Shown piece by piece: positions 15,401 to 22,332 of a stretch of DNA of 31,111 bases. Position 1 is the stretch's first letter, and every line of letters starts with the position of its first letter. Source of the stretch: Bacillus sp. AFS037270 (GTDB taxonomy: Bacteria > Bacillota > Bacilli > Bacillales_B > DSM-18226); assembly GCF_002585305.1 (NCBI RefSeq), contig NZ_NUNF01000084.1, forward strand, positions 1 to 31,111, given 5' to 3'. The translations under genes were made by a program, and so were the position numbers. Below the pieces are notes generated by a model, which was given only the letters and a program-made list of their open reading frames with translations, was not told the DNA's origin and ran no database searches.

Positions 15401-17834
15401 GTTTCAGGCAAGTATCAACGGTGAATGGAAAGAAGTGTGGGCAGCGGAAAACAAACCTCTCGAAAAAAATAAATGGTCGTATATTGTGGCCACATTTGAT
15501 AAGGCGGAGCAAAAAATGAAGCTTTATTTAAATGGTGAATTGGTTGGGGAGACTGCCACGCCAAAAGGGAACATCACCCCGTCATCGAATGACTTATTAA
15601 TCGGAAAACATAATAACGCCGCTCTAATAAATGGAGCCTTCACTGCCAATATGTTTAATGGATTGATGGATGAATTAAAAATGCATAACCAATCTCTGTC
15701 AGGAGAAAAAATTAAAGAGAATTATGATTCCTATTTAAATAGTTTTGAGAGTCATAAACTTCCGGTGCCTGATATGGCACCAGACCGAAGCAGGTATGAT
15801 GGCGACCGGTACCGGCCGCAATATCATTTTATTGCCCCGGAGCATTGGATGAACGAGCCTCATGCACCGTTCTTCTATAATGGGAAATATCATTTATTCT
15901 ATCAAAATAATCCTCAAGGTCCATATTGGCATCAAATCCATTGGGGGCATTCTGTAAGTGAGGATATGGTTCATTGGAAAGATGCACCGATAGCACTTGC
16001 ACCTGATGGGAATTCCGTTGCGCCGGATGGTGTTTGGTCAGGCGGATCAACTGTTGATGCTAATGGGAATCCAGTGTTATTTTTTACAGCGGGTGATGAT
16101 AAAAAGGTTCCCAACCAAATGATTGGTCTTGCAACGAGCAAGGATCCCGCAGACCCGGATTTGAAAGAATGGTCCATGTATGAGAAGCCAGTTACTGTTC
16201 AAGCGCCAAACCTGCCGGCAAAAGAAGGCGAGGTATGGTACGGTCAATTCCGTGATCCATATGTCTGGAAAGATGGAGATACATGGTACCAGCTCGTTGG
16301 TTCAGGGATTAAAGACGTAGGGGGAACGGCACTTCTCTATACCTCTAAAGACCTGAAAAATTGGGAATACAAAAAGCCGCTGCTGGTTGGCAATTATAAG
16401 CAACATCCAAAAACAGGCCAAGTGTGGGAATTGCCAGTATTCCTGCCATTAGGGAAAGATGCTAATGGCGTTGAAAAATATGTCTTCTTGATCAACCCAT
16501 GGTTTGATGGATACAATCCGCACAATGTCAAATATGTATGGTACTGGATTGGAACATGGGACAAGGAAAAATTGGAGTTTGTTCCTGACCACACGGACCC
16601 TAAGCAATTTGATTACGGCGAACACTTTACAGGACCAAGCGGGATGGTTGATGAAAAAGGACGTTCCATTCTTTTTAGTATCGCGCAGGACCGCCGGACG
16701 GAGCAGCAGCATCACGATGCTGGATGGGCTCACAATGCAGGGCTGCCGCTGGAGCTTTCCTTAAACTCAGAAGGCGGACTAGGGATTAAACCAATTTCTG
16801 AATTAAATTCATTAAGGAAAAAGGAACTAGTTTCAATAAAGAATGAGAATACAGATAAAGCCAATAAATCATTAAAGGATGTTAAAGGAGATCTATTGGA
16901 AATCGAACTTGAAATCAATCCGGCTTCTGCAAAACAAGTGGGGCTGAAGCTTCGAAAATCAGCAAATGGAAAGGAAGAAACATTACTATTCTATGATGTT
17001 GAAAAACAATCACTAAACATTGACAGAAACAAATCCAGTCTAGATCCGGATATCCAAAAAGGTGTACAGGGCGGAGAATTTAAGCTTGGAAAAAAAAATC
17101 TGAAGCTTCATGTTTACCTAGACCGGTCCATGATTGAAGCGTACGCGAATGGTCAAAAAAGCATCACATCACGTGTATATCCGACTCTTTCCGATGCATT
17201 GGGCCTAGAATTATGGAGCAGTGGCGGAAAAGCGAAAGTGTTGTCAATGAAGGTATGGGAAATGGGTTCTGCATACGGTGAAACAGTCCCGGCCTATTGG
17301 CCTCAAGCTAATGGAGATGGCGAACCTGTTCCGGAAAGTACACAATTGCCCAACCATGATTTCCAAACAGGCGATTTAACAGGATGGACGGTTGTAGAAG
17401 GGAATGCTTTTAGTAATGAACACGTTACCAAGGCGATCGATTGGGGATGGGGCGGTCCATTTAACCAGGCCTCAGACCGAATGGACCCGGAAAGATACCA
17501 TTTATGGGGCTTTAATGGGGAAAAAGGCGGAGATTCCCTGACAGGCGTCTTAAAATCTGCGAACTTTGTGTTAGGAGGAAATGGAAAAATTGATTTCCTT
17601 ATCGGTGGTGGAGCAAATATCGACAGGCTTTATCTAGCACTGGTACGAGCTTCAGACGGCAAAGAGTTAATGAAGGAAACAGGCGGCAACTGGGAAGCCT
17701 ATCGAAGAGTCTACTGGGATGCATCGGATTATATAGGCGAAGAGTTATACATCAAAGTTGTAGACTATGAAACTGGCGGTTGGGGACATATTAATATTGA
17801 TGATGTAAATGTACCTGTGGCCATAAAACAGTAA
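12468..17834 (+). CDS. Secreted multidomain fructanase with two GH32 domains
   Basis: The protein has 1788 residues from TTG 12468, with GGAGGGG 7 bases ahead. A Sec signal runs to about residue 31 (SKA|ET). Order: GH32-1 (about 48-515), with WMNDPNG (D63), FRDP (D187) and WECPD (E238); beta-rich module A (546-696); module B (706-857); LamG-like domain (860-1091, starting IANWPLDEGSG); GH32-2 (about 1115-1600); module C (1629-1788). GH32-2 has FRDP (D1263) and WELPVF (E1321), but its nucleophile motif reads WMNEPHAP with E1130 in place of Asp. No LPXTG, SLH or other anchor is visible, so it is probably released and holds substrate through its accessory modules. GH32-1 should be an exo- or endo-fructanase. 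GH32-2 belongs to a divergent subgroup and may be a transferase-like levan/inulin enzyme (inference). Confidence 0.93.
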   Translation: MKQKIKNQGISIMIIFSLMISLFMPAVSSKAETSVSSSSSVDGENEPYRSKFHFSPEKNWMNDPNGMVYYDGEYHLFYQHNPTEPKWGPMYWGHAVSKDLVNWEYLPISLYPDESGFIWSGSAVIDWNNTTGFGKDSKPPMVAVFTQEKGGHQVQSLAYSNDKGRTWTKYEGNPIIPMPDGVNVFRDPKVFWHEETKQWIMTISAGDRVYFYNSPDLKTWTKVSEFGHTEGSHTGTWECPDLFALPVDGDSTKKKWVLAVSISEGAPAGGSGMQYFIGDFDGKTFTNANDPSKVLWADYGADFYAAATWSDVPDGRRLWLGWMNNWKYGQDIPTSSFRGTMSIPRELALSTVDGEGIRLIQKPVSELESLRGTPQVFENKVLTPAENLLSNVTGDAFEITAEFDLNSATATEFGLKVRKGESGQTKIGYDIGSKKLFVDRSKAGESSFNGQFVAKHEASLSAINQTVKIHLIVDRASVEVFGNDGQVVMTDQIFPDPKNQSLELYTAGGDISLKSLTVYNLNHASFVSTIDQMVVDRESLPNEIENPDFETGNLSGWTEVGSAFDHPVSNVASFWGGPFQQHGTYHVWGFAGATNDGNSDFRTGVMKSSIFKLGGNGKIDFLVGGGQDINKLYVALVRASDGKELFKATGSNTEAYRRVSWDASEYIGEAMYIKVVDYHSDGFGHINVDDFHVFNNDPVNTDVIQNPDFETGDLTGWTTVEGDAFSNQDVTADKDWGWGGPFNHHNQYHLWGAKDGGDGQTGILKSANFTLAGTGEINFLIGGGNDIDKLYVALVRASDDKELLKATNTNWKDSEAYTRVKWDAANYLGEKVYIKVVDQSKEGWGHINVDDFHVKNTGIIANWPLDEGSGTKTKDILRGIEDPISYVFTKALYKPSTDPLWRDGILNKALLFDGYSTWITRPSDQVIKPTDALTIEAWVAPRSYEWGDLGQLSAIVNQHNKAASEGYILGMGRHGKWSFQASINGEWKEVWAAENKPLEKNKWSYIVATFDKAEQKMKLYLNGELVGETATPKGNITPSSNDLLIGKHNNAALINGAFTANMFNGLMDELKMHNQSLSGEKIKENYDSYLNSFESHKLPVPDMAPDRSRYDGDRYRPQYHFIAPEHWMNEPHAPFFYNGKYHLFYQNNPQGPYWHQIHWGHSVSEDMVHWKDAPIALAPDGNSVAPDGVWSGGSTVDANGNPVLFFTAGDDKKVPNQMIGLATSKDPADPDLKEWSMYEKPVTVQAPNLPAKEGEVWYGQFRDPYVWKDGDTWYQLVGSGIKDVGGTALLYTSKDLKNWEYKKPLLVGNYKQHPKTGQVWELPVFLPLGKDANGVEKYVFLINPWFDGYNPHNVKYVWYWIGTWDKEKLEFVPDHTDPKQFDYGEHFTGPSGMVDEKGRSILFSIAQDRRTEQQHHDAGWAHNAGLPLELSLNSEGGLGIKPISELNSLRKKELVSIKNENTDKANKSLKDVKGDLLEIELEINPASAKQVGLKLRKSANGKEETLLFYDVEKQSLNIDRNKSSLDPDIQKGVQGGEFKLGKKNLKLHVYLDRSMIEAYANGQKSITSRVYPTLSDALGLELWSSGGKAKVLSMKVWEMGSAYGETVPAYWPQANGDGEPVPESTQLPNHDFQTGDLTGWTVVEGNAFSNEHVTKAIDWGWGGPFNQASDRMDPERYHLWGFNGEKGGDSLTGVLKSANFVLGGNGKIDFLIGGGANIDRLYLALVRASDGKELMKETGGNWEAYRRVYWDASDYIGEELYIKVVDYETGGWGHINIDDVNVPVAIKQ
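14103..14555 (+). repeat. Beta-rich module A (first of three in-protein copies)
   Basis: Residues 546-696 run from NPDFETGNLSGWT to GHINVDDFHV. The shared core in all three copies includes WGGPF, a [VI]GGG turn, L[YV][VL]ALVRASD and WDAS/WDAA. It is probably a jelly-roll carbohydrate-binding module, inferred from its attachment to GH32 domains. Confidence 0.75.
14583..15040 (+). repeat. Beta-rich module B (second copy)
   Basis: Residues 706-857 run from NPDFETGDLTGWT to GHINVDDFHV. It is closer to module C in its opening (FSN, then DWGWGGPF) than to module A. Confidence 0.75.
17352..17831 (+). repeat. Beta-rich module C (third copy, protein C terminus)
   Basis: Residues 1629-1788 run from NHDFQTGDLTGWT to GHINIDDVNV. 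It follows GH32-2, whereas A and B follow GH32-1, so each catalytic domain carries its own module(s). Confidence 0.75.
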
Positions 17835-18135
17835 AACCTTATCTTGATAGATAGGATCAAATAATCTAGAATAATCATAAAAAAATCAAATTATGCAGGA
17901 TTGTGACTGACTGGCTAAGCAGGCAAGACCTAAAATGTGTTAAGAACAGAATGTACCTTTGGGTACCTATCTTTCCCATTTTAGGTCTTTCTTGGTACTG
18001 TTACTACTATTACCCCTGCTTAAAAATATGGCGCAACTAATGGCATAAAAATAAGTTTTGAAAATTTATAAGCCCCAACACGAAAATTATTGATTTTTAG
18101 CGAATTAATTACATAAATCTCTTAGGAGGGGTAAT
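17835..18135. other. Intergenic region before the GH91 gene
   Basis: It contains the long hairpin listed separately and an A+T-rich leader ending in the ribosome site AGGAGGGG before ATG 18136. No further gene or operator copy of GAAACGTTTC was seen, so the GH91-like gene may have its own promoter. Confidence 0.5.
17925..17990 (+). terminator. Long hairpin, probable terminator of the fructanase gene
   Basis: AAGACCTAAAATG (17925-17937) pairs with CATTTTAGGTCTT (17977-17989), followed by TCTTGG. The loop itself holds a GTACC/GGTAC stem, so the RNA forms a two-tier structure. Confidence 0.6.
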
Positions 18136-19383
18136 ATGGAAACAAATAAATCTATTAAAAAATCAAATTTAATAGAACGACGGAACTTTATATTAGGATT
18201 ATTTGTTTGGTTATTAACATTTTTAAGCGGTTTTCCTTTTAAGGTAAAAGGAGTAAGCGCTCTCACCCCTCAAACTATGACACTTAACCCAGTAGATTAT
18301 GGAGCAAAGTTAAATGACCCCACTTTTCGTCGCAACGCAATAATTATTAATGATCTTATTAATACTATGCCTCCATCTGGAGGAGTCATTGAATTACCAG
18401 CAGGAGAAATGTGGATTTATGACAAAATTATAATTAATCGCTCTTATGTGACAATCAGAGGCGTTAATGCGGGTACACGTTCGCATGTCGACGCCGAAGA
18501 ACCACCAGGTCCAGATCAACCAGCTCTAGATCATCCAGGTGGAGGAAGTAAACTTGTATTAGGTGATGGATGTACAATAGGTATCATTTCTGAAAAACGT
18601 GATGGAGCACCACGAGTATCTTCGATTCAACTGGAAAACTTTTTGATTCAAGGTCGTGGAACAGATAATGGTCAAATTGCTGTTAATATCGAACAAGATA
18701 ATGATGCAGTTCGTATTATTGGTGTTTCAACAATCGCCGTAGGTATGGGTTTACGATTAGTAGGAGCTGACGCATGCACAGTAAGAGGCTGTTGGATTTC
18801 TGAAGTTCATGATGGACTTCATTCGCTCGGTTCTTCTCAGCAATTATTAGTAGCCAATAACTACTTGGGAGCACAACCGGGAGGAAGAAGTGTATATTTA
18901 GAAAATCCTGAATGGGCAAATATAGTAGGTAACAACATCTATCCTGATGGACATGTATGTTTAGAAGCTAAAGGAGCCCAAAATTGTACGTTTACAGGAA
19001 ATAATATCCAGAGTTACTATACTGGTGCTGTTATTATTAATGGAGATGGTAATTTGTTTTCTGGAAAAGTGCAAGCGCGCAGAGATTTGGGTAACTGGAA
19101 ACAGGACCCTATTGGGCGTGATGGTCTTTATGGACTGATTCATGTTGATGGAAATGATAATCATATCACTGCGTCATCTATCAATTCTGATCAACCAGAA
19201 AATGACACTCGTATCTTAATTATGGGTGGTAATGGTAACTGGGTGACTAATACCAAGATTTATGGTAGGTCTTCGATTCGAAAAGTTGTAGTCAATGGTT
19301 CATGCGTGGATACGCGTATTGTTCATTCTGCGTCAGAGCTTGAGGTAGATAGAGCTGATTCGAATACAACACTCGTTTGGTAA
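18136..19383 (+). CDS. GH91-type fructotransferase (inulin fructotransferase family), Tat-exported
   Basis: The protein has 415 residues from ATG 18136. It is a right-handed parallel beta-helix protein whose coil order matches GH91 inulin fructotransferases as I remember them. In those, GADA(L)...AEC carries the catalytic Asp and Glu 11 residues apart (D233/E244 in the Bacillus enzyme). Here the same segment reads GADACTVRGCWISEV with D212 and E223, also 11 apart. The C-terminal part GRDGLYGLIHVDGNDNHI and MGGNGNWVTNT matches too. GH91 enzymes split inulin into difructose anhydrides, or hydrolyse the anhydride. The N terminus (ERRNFILGLF, then VSA) is a twin-arginine signal, with a basic residue pair in its c-region. 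It stands at the end of the fructan cluster and next to tatA. DFA-forming versus hydrolase activity cannot be decided here. Confidence 0.8.
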   Translation: METNKSIKKSNLIERRNFILGLFVWLLTFLSGFPFKVKGVSALTPQTMTLNPVDYGAKLNDPTFRRNAIIINDLINTMPPSGGVIELPAGEMWIYDKIIINRSYVTIRGVNAGTRSHVDAEEPPGPDQPALDHPGGGSKLVLGDGCTIGIISEKRDGAPRVSSIQLENFLIQGRGTDNGQIAVNIEQDNDAVRIIGVSTIAVGMGLRLVGADACTVRGCWISEVHDGLHSLGSSQQLLVANNYLGAQPGGRSVYLENPEWANIVGNNIYPDGHVCLEAKGAQNCTFTGNNIQSYYTGAVIINGDGNLFSGKVQARRDLGNWKQDPIGRDGLYGLIHVDGNDNHITASSINSDQPENDTRILIMGGNGNWVTNTKIYGRSSIRKVVVNGSCVDTRIVHSASELEVDRADSNTTLVW

Positions 19384-19388
19384 TTTAT

Positions 19389-19424
19389 TGCTCTGCTATT
19401 ACTCTATTTCACAATAGCAGAGCA
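19389..19424. terminator. Perfect hairpin after the GH91-like gene
   Basis: TGCTCTGCTATT (19389-19400) pairs perfectly with AATAGCAGAGCA (19413-19424) around a 12-base loop. No T-run follows, so termination may be weak or the hairpin may only protect the mRNA end. Confidence 0.5.
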
Positions 19425-19548
19425 TAGCTATAAAATACGTCTTTCGTGGAATCACAACCTCGCTCGTGTTTGGATGAGTTTTTTTAAATTCGAATGTATT
19501 CATCTTACCAATATCATAAACTATCCAAACTGTACAAAAGATCTATAA

Positions 19549-19641
19549 ATCTTCTCCCCAATTGTGGGTGCTTTATTCTTAGGAATTGGAGCAGGTGCAA
19601 TTTTGCAAGTCATTTATGTCATTAAGAAAAATGCTTATTAA
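19549..19641 (+). pseudogene. C-terminal relic of a probable ZIP metal transporter
   Basis: The frame reads FSPIVGALFLGIGAGAILQV and then IYVIKKNAY before TAA 19639-19641, closely like the last membrane helix of ZIP-family transporters. A stop at 19546-19548 precedes it and there is no start or ribosome site. Only about 30 residues of some 250 remain. It indicates that other genes once lay between the GH91 gene and tatA. Confidence 0.45.
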
Positions 19642-19747
19642 GTCTAGGAAAAAATGTTGACATAAACGATTTTTTGAATTAAACCATTCTGAAAATAACA
19701 ATAAATGTCTAAAAAGAATTACAAGATTTAACTACTAGGAGGAAAAT

Positions 19748-19936
19748 ATGATGCAAAATATCGGAATTCCAGGGTTAATACTTATCTTAACACTCGCGCT
19801 TATCATTTTCGGCCCTTCTAAATTACCGGAAATCGGAAGAGCATTTGGCTCAACTTTAAGGGAATTTAAAAAGGCTACTAGAGCGATTGTGACAGATGAT
19901 CTAAATGAAGAGACATCTAATAAAAAAGAAAAATGA
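19748..19936 (+). CDS. tatA: Sec-independent protein translocase TatA (TatAd type)
   Basis: The protein has 62 residues. The sequence [20 protein letters not shown], then [20 protein letters not shown], is the TatA membrane helix, FGP hinge and amphipathic helix, very close to B. subtilis TatAd. The charged tail is short. AGGAGG precedes two in-frame ATGs (19748 and 19751), either of which may be used. TatA oligomers form the passage for folded proteins with twin-arginine signals. The only visible partner in the window is a truncated tatC downstream; the GH91-like gene upstream encodes a twin-arginine protein. Confidence 0.93.
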   Translation: MMQNIGIPGLILILTLALIIFGPSKLPEIGRAFGSTLREFKKATRAIVTDDLNEETSNKKEK

Positions 19937-19952
19937 GATAAATAAATTAAGA

Positions 19953-19985
19953 GTAGATGTAGATCCGTCTTACATCTCTTTTTTC
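19953..19985 (+). terminator. Intrinsic terminator after tatA
   Basis: AGATGTA (19954-19960) pairs with TACATCT (19970-19976), followed by CTTTTTTTC. It would separate tatA from the tatC relic. Confidence 0.65.
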
Positions 19986-20014
19986 ATGGAGTGATTATTT
20001 TGGAAGATTGAGAC

Positions 20015-20311
20015 ATGCACATAGTTCAACACTTGGAAGAGCTGCGCAAACGTATTTTCATTACTTTCCTCGTCTTTCTGCTGTTTTTAGTGATGGTATT
20101 TGTATATGTTCAAGATATTTACCATGTATTAGTCAAAGATTTGCCATTCAAGCTAGCGCTGCTAGGACCAAGTGATATCTTAGTCGTTTATTTAATGATA
20201 GCCAGCGTCGTTGCCATTGCAGCTACTATACCAGTTGGTGCGTACCAAACATACCAATATGATAGATTATGGGTTGGATGGCATGCGTGGCCGTCAACGT
20301 ATCTGGCGTAG
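20015..20311 (+). pseudogene. tatC: Truncated tatC (TatCd type)
   Basis: The first ~75 residues (IVQHLEELRKRIFITFLVFL, VFVYVQDIY, LALLGPSDILVVYLMI, IPVGAYQ) match the N terminus, first two membrane helices and loop of TatC. The HLEELRKR signal-recognition motif and the LGPSD/E loop are both present. Identity stops at GAYQTYQ, after which 17 unrelated residues lead to TAG at 20309-20311. A full TatC has about 240 residues and six helices. In-frame stops upstream of ATG 20015 leave it without a good start. It cannot form a working receptor, so Tat export here would need a tatC elsewhere in the genome. Confidence 0.85.
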
Positions 20312-20671
20312 GTGGGGGCCGATACTAGGGACAGATGTAGATTGTCCTTATAATAAAATACTAAAATGTTCGTTAAATATGTTAAAAATGCTGAAGGAGA
20401 ATGATAAGAAAAACTCCATAACAATCATATGTACTGGAACGATTAAATCGATTCTGAGTTTTTTATTGTGAATAGGTTCCATACTTCTATATTTAGGAAC
20501 GTCTTTTACAACACCGTTTATTCTCTAAAATTTAAGATATAAAAAGGGAAACGCTTGAAATGAATACCCTCTAATTGTGGATTATCATTGTCAGGTTTGC
20601 ACTCAACCATATAACAGCCCTTCTCAGCTTAAGCTTAAGATGTCTACATTTTGCTGGAAGGGCTAAATGGT
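20312..20671. other. Decayed DNA without an intact gene
   Basis: A plus-strand frame from 20387 reads KNSITIICTGTIKSILSF, then a TGA, then IGSILLYLGTSFTTPF before TAA; it looks like a membrane-protein relic with an internal stop, which I cannot name. A stem AGCCCTTC...GAAGGGCT lies at about 20616-20665 without a convincing T-run. Confidence 0.35.
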
Positions 20672-20866
20672 TTAACTAGCGGAAAAACTAAAACTGTTCA
20701 CCGTTACATTCGTTATATTACATTCATTTTTTTCGTTTTCCATTTGATTTAATGTACTCCTTGTATATCTATTGGAGAAAAATAAAACTATGATGAAAAA
20801 AATTAAACATCCACCCATCATCCACAAAAAATATTGCATCCAATCAATGAGAACTGAAAACTCCAT
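20672..20866 (-). CDS. Small membrane protein, unknown
   Basis: The protein has 64 residues, with one strong membrane helix (about 12-31, FLWMMGGCLIFFIIVLFF) near the N terminus and a polar, Asn-rich tail. On the minus strand AAGGGGGG stands 6 bases before its ATG at 20866-20864, which argues for real translation despite the decayed surroundings. I do not recognise the family. The neighbours are relics of other genes, so it may itself be a survivor or a small orphan gene. Confidence 0.45.
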   Translation of the reverse strand: MEFSVLIDWMQYFLWMMGGCLIFFIIVLFFSNRYTRSTLNQMENEKNECNITNVTVNSFSFSAS

Positions 20867-20977
20867 TCAAATCCCCCCTTCATATGTAACTGCCTTTCAT
20901 TATTTCTATATGATTTAAAAAATTACCTCCTATTAAAGAGCAATAATGATAGGGTTTGACCCTTTTACGTTATGTAT

Positions 20978-21234
20978 TTATTTGATCATTACATTGGTTA
21001 TGGAAAAGAAATCAAGGCTGATGGTGGATTTACGTTCATCCTGAATTTGAATTCTTTTCTATAGAGGATCGATTTTCGTTACAAATCCAACACAGGAAGC
21101 AAAAAACCGTTTTTCCATGTCGTAACTTCTAAAAGCATTTTGGTGTCCATGTTTTCAGATAACACCCGTTCCATCTCTTCTATATGTGTTTCATCGAGAT
21201 GTGGTCTAGGCGTTTTATCATCATCCTCTGTCCC
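20978..21234 (-). pseudogene. YolD-like protein, frameshifted
   Basis: Read on the minus strand, TPRPHLDETHIEEMERVLSE and VTTWKNGF match the YolD-like family. The frame then shifts; the continuation (CVGFVTKIDPL, stop, KRIQIQDERKSTISLDF) lies in another frame, interrupted by TAG, and ends at TAA 20980-20978. The N-terminal third is missing. YolD-like proteins usually accompany UV-damage polymerases of the UvrX/YqjW type; none is seen here. At least two disabling changes make this a dead gene. Confidence 0.7.
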
Positions 21235-21330
21235 TTAACAAAACATTACCGGCTCACATAGGCTATATTAGCTTTCGCTTCATTTTTTTGGTGCTCCGAA
21301 GGTCAATTATGAAGAACGGAGGAACAAACG

Positions 21331-22332
21331 TTGATAGAAGAAACATACAGAAATCTGCCTGTTTACTGGCCTTACTTCAATCAACCTTGTCCGGGCTATC
21401 TCTATTACTCTATTTTTCCTAAACCATCCATTAACGTATCCAACACTAATAATGCTGTTCAAGCAGGAAACTACGTGAACCATACTCATCCTATTGATCT
21501 GCTAATTTTTGCCCCTCATCCCGACGATGAGACGCTTGGAACTGCGGGTGTAATCATGCGCTCAGTGGCGGCAGGAAAGCGGGTTCATATTGTTTTCTTT
21601 ACGAATGGAGATGGTTACCCGAGGGCTGCTTCCAAGCTTCTTAATAAGAATATTGACGAACTCCGTCCTGAGGATTATTTCGAATTGGCACGGGTGCGCC
21701 AGTTTGAAGTGAATACTGCCTCAGCGGAGTTGGGATTAAAGCCGTCGGATATTACCTTCCTCGGTTATCCTGATGCCGGACTGGATCGTGTCTATATGTC
21801 CGTTGGCCCCGAGCCATTCCAGCAACGCTTTACCTTGATGAGAAACACGTATGGCATGGTATACCCGGACTATCACTCGCTTGTTTATGGAGTGCCTGCG
21901 CCCTATCTGAAGAAATTTGCCCTCACCGATACAATGGACCTGATTAGGTGTCTGCAGCCAAAGGAAATTTGCGTAACCGACGGTGCGGATGAGCACCCCG
22001 ATCATCAGGCAGCCTATTTGTTTGTTCGTGACGCCGTACGGGCAACTGATTACAAAGGGCTCGTTTATACCTATTTAGTCCACAGCGGTCCAGACACGGA
22101 ATGGCCATGGCCGCGCGGGATTACCCCCGGATTGCCGTTTGAGGCACATCAGTATAAAGGAGAGCGAATTCCTAGGTTTGTATTATGGCCTCCGCCAGTG
22201 AGGATGCCAATGACCGAAGCTGAGGCGCTTAAAAAGTTGAAAGCGATTCGGGCTTATCGTTCGCAGCTTGCTACTGACCGGGAATATCTCGAATCGTTTA
22301 TAAAGAATGAAGAAATTTTTTGGTATCGTTAA
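21331..22332 (+). CDS. PIG-L/LmbE family zinc deacetylase
   Basis: The protein has 333 residues from TTG 21331, with GGAGG at 21318-21322 and 8-base spacing. The zinc motif AHPHPDDE-type reads APHPDDETLG (H63, D65, D66), and the partner motif DEHPDHQAA supplies H222 and H225. Family members remove acetyl groups from GlcNAc-containing small molecules (BshB in bacillithiol synthesis, MshB, LmbE). This protein is about 100 residues longer than BshB and has an unusual aromatic N-terminal segment (about 1-50), so it is probably not BshB itself. There is no signal peptide and it stands alone between decayed stretches. The substrate is unknown. Confidence 0.88.
   Translation: MIEETYRNLPVYWPYFNQPCPGYLYYSIFPKPSINVSNTNNAVQAGNYVNHTHPIDLLIFAPHPDDETLGTAGVIMRSVAAGKRVHIVFFTNGDGYPRAASKLLNKNIDELRPEDYFELARVRQFEVNTASAELGLKPSDITFLGYPDAGLDRVYMSVGPEPFQQRFTLMRNTYGMVYPDYHSLVYGVPAPYLKKFALTDTMDLIRCLQPKEICVTDGADEHPDHQAAYLFVRDAVRATDYKGLVYTYLVHSGPDTEWPWPRGITPGLPFEAHQYKGERIPRFVLWPPPVRMPMTEAEALKKLKAIRAYRSQLATDREYLESFIKNEEIFWYR

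Larger units (their letters stand above)
19384..19747. other. Intergenic region with hairpin and transporter relic
   Basis: It holds a 12-bp-stem hairpin directly after the GH91 gene, a ZIP-like protein tail, and an A+T-rich leader with AGGAGG before tatA. There is no intact gene. Confidence 0.5.

Noticed and set aside
16449..16764. Frames on both strands inside the second GH32 domain
   Set aside because: Shadows of a strongly supported gene with clear GH32 motifs in the main frame.
20211..20471. Plus-strand 86-codon frame overlapping the tatC relic
   Set aside because: It has an Arg-rich start in another frame of the relic and no ribosome site; probably chance.
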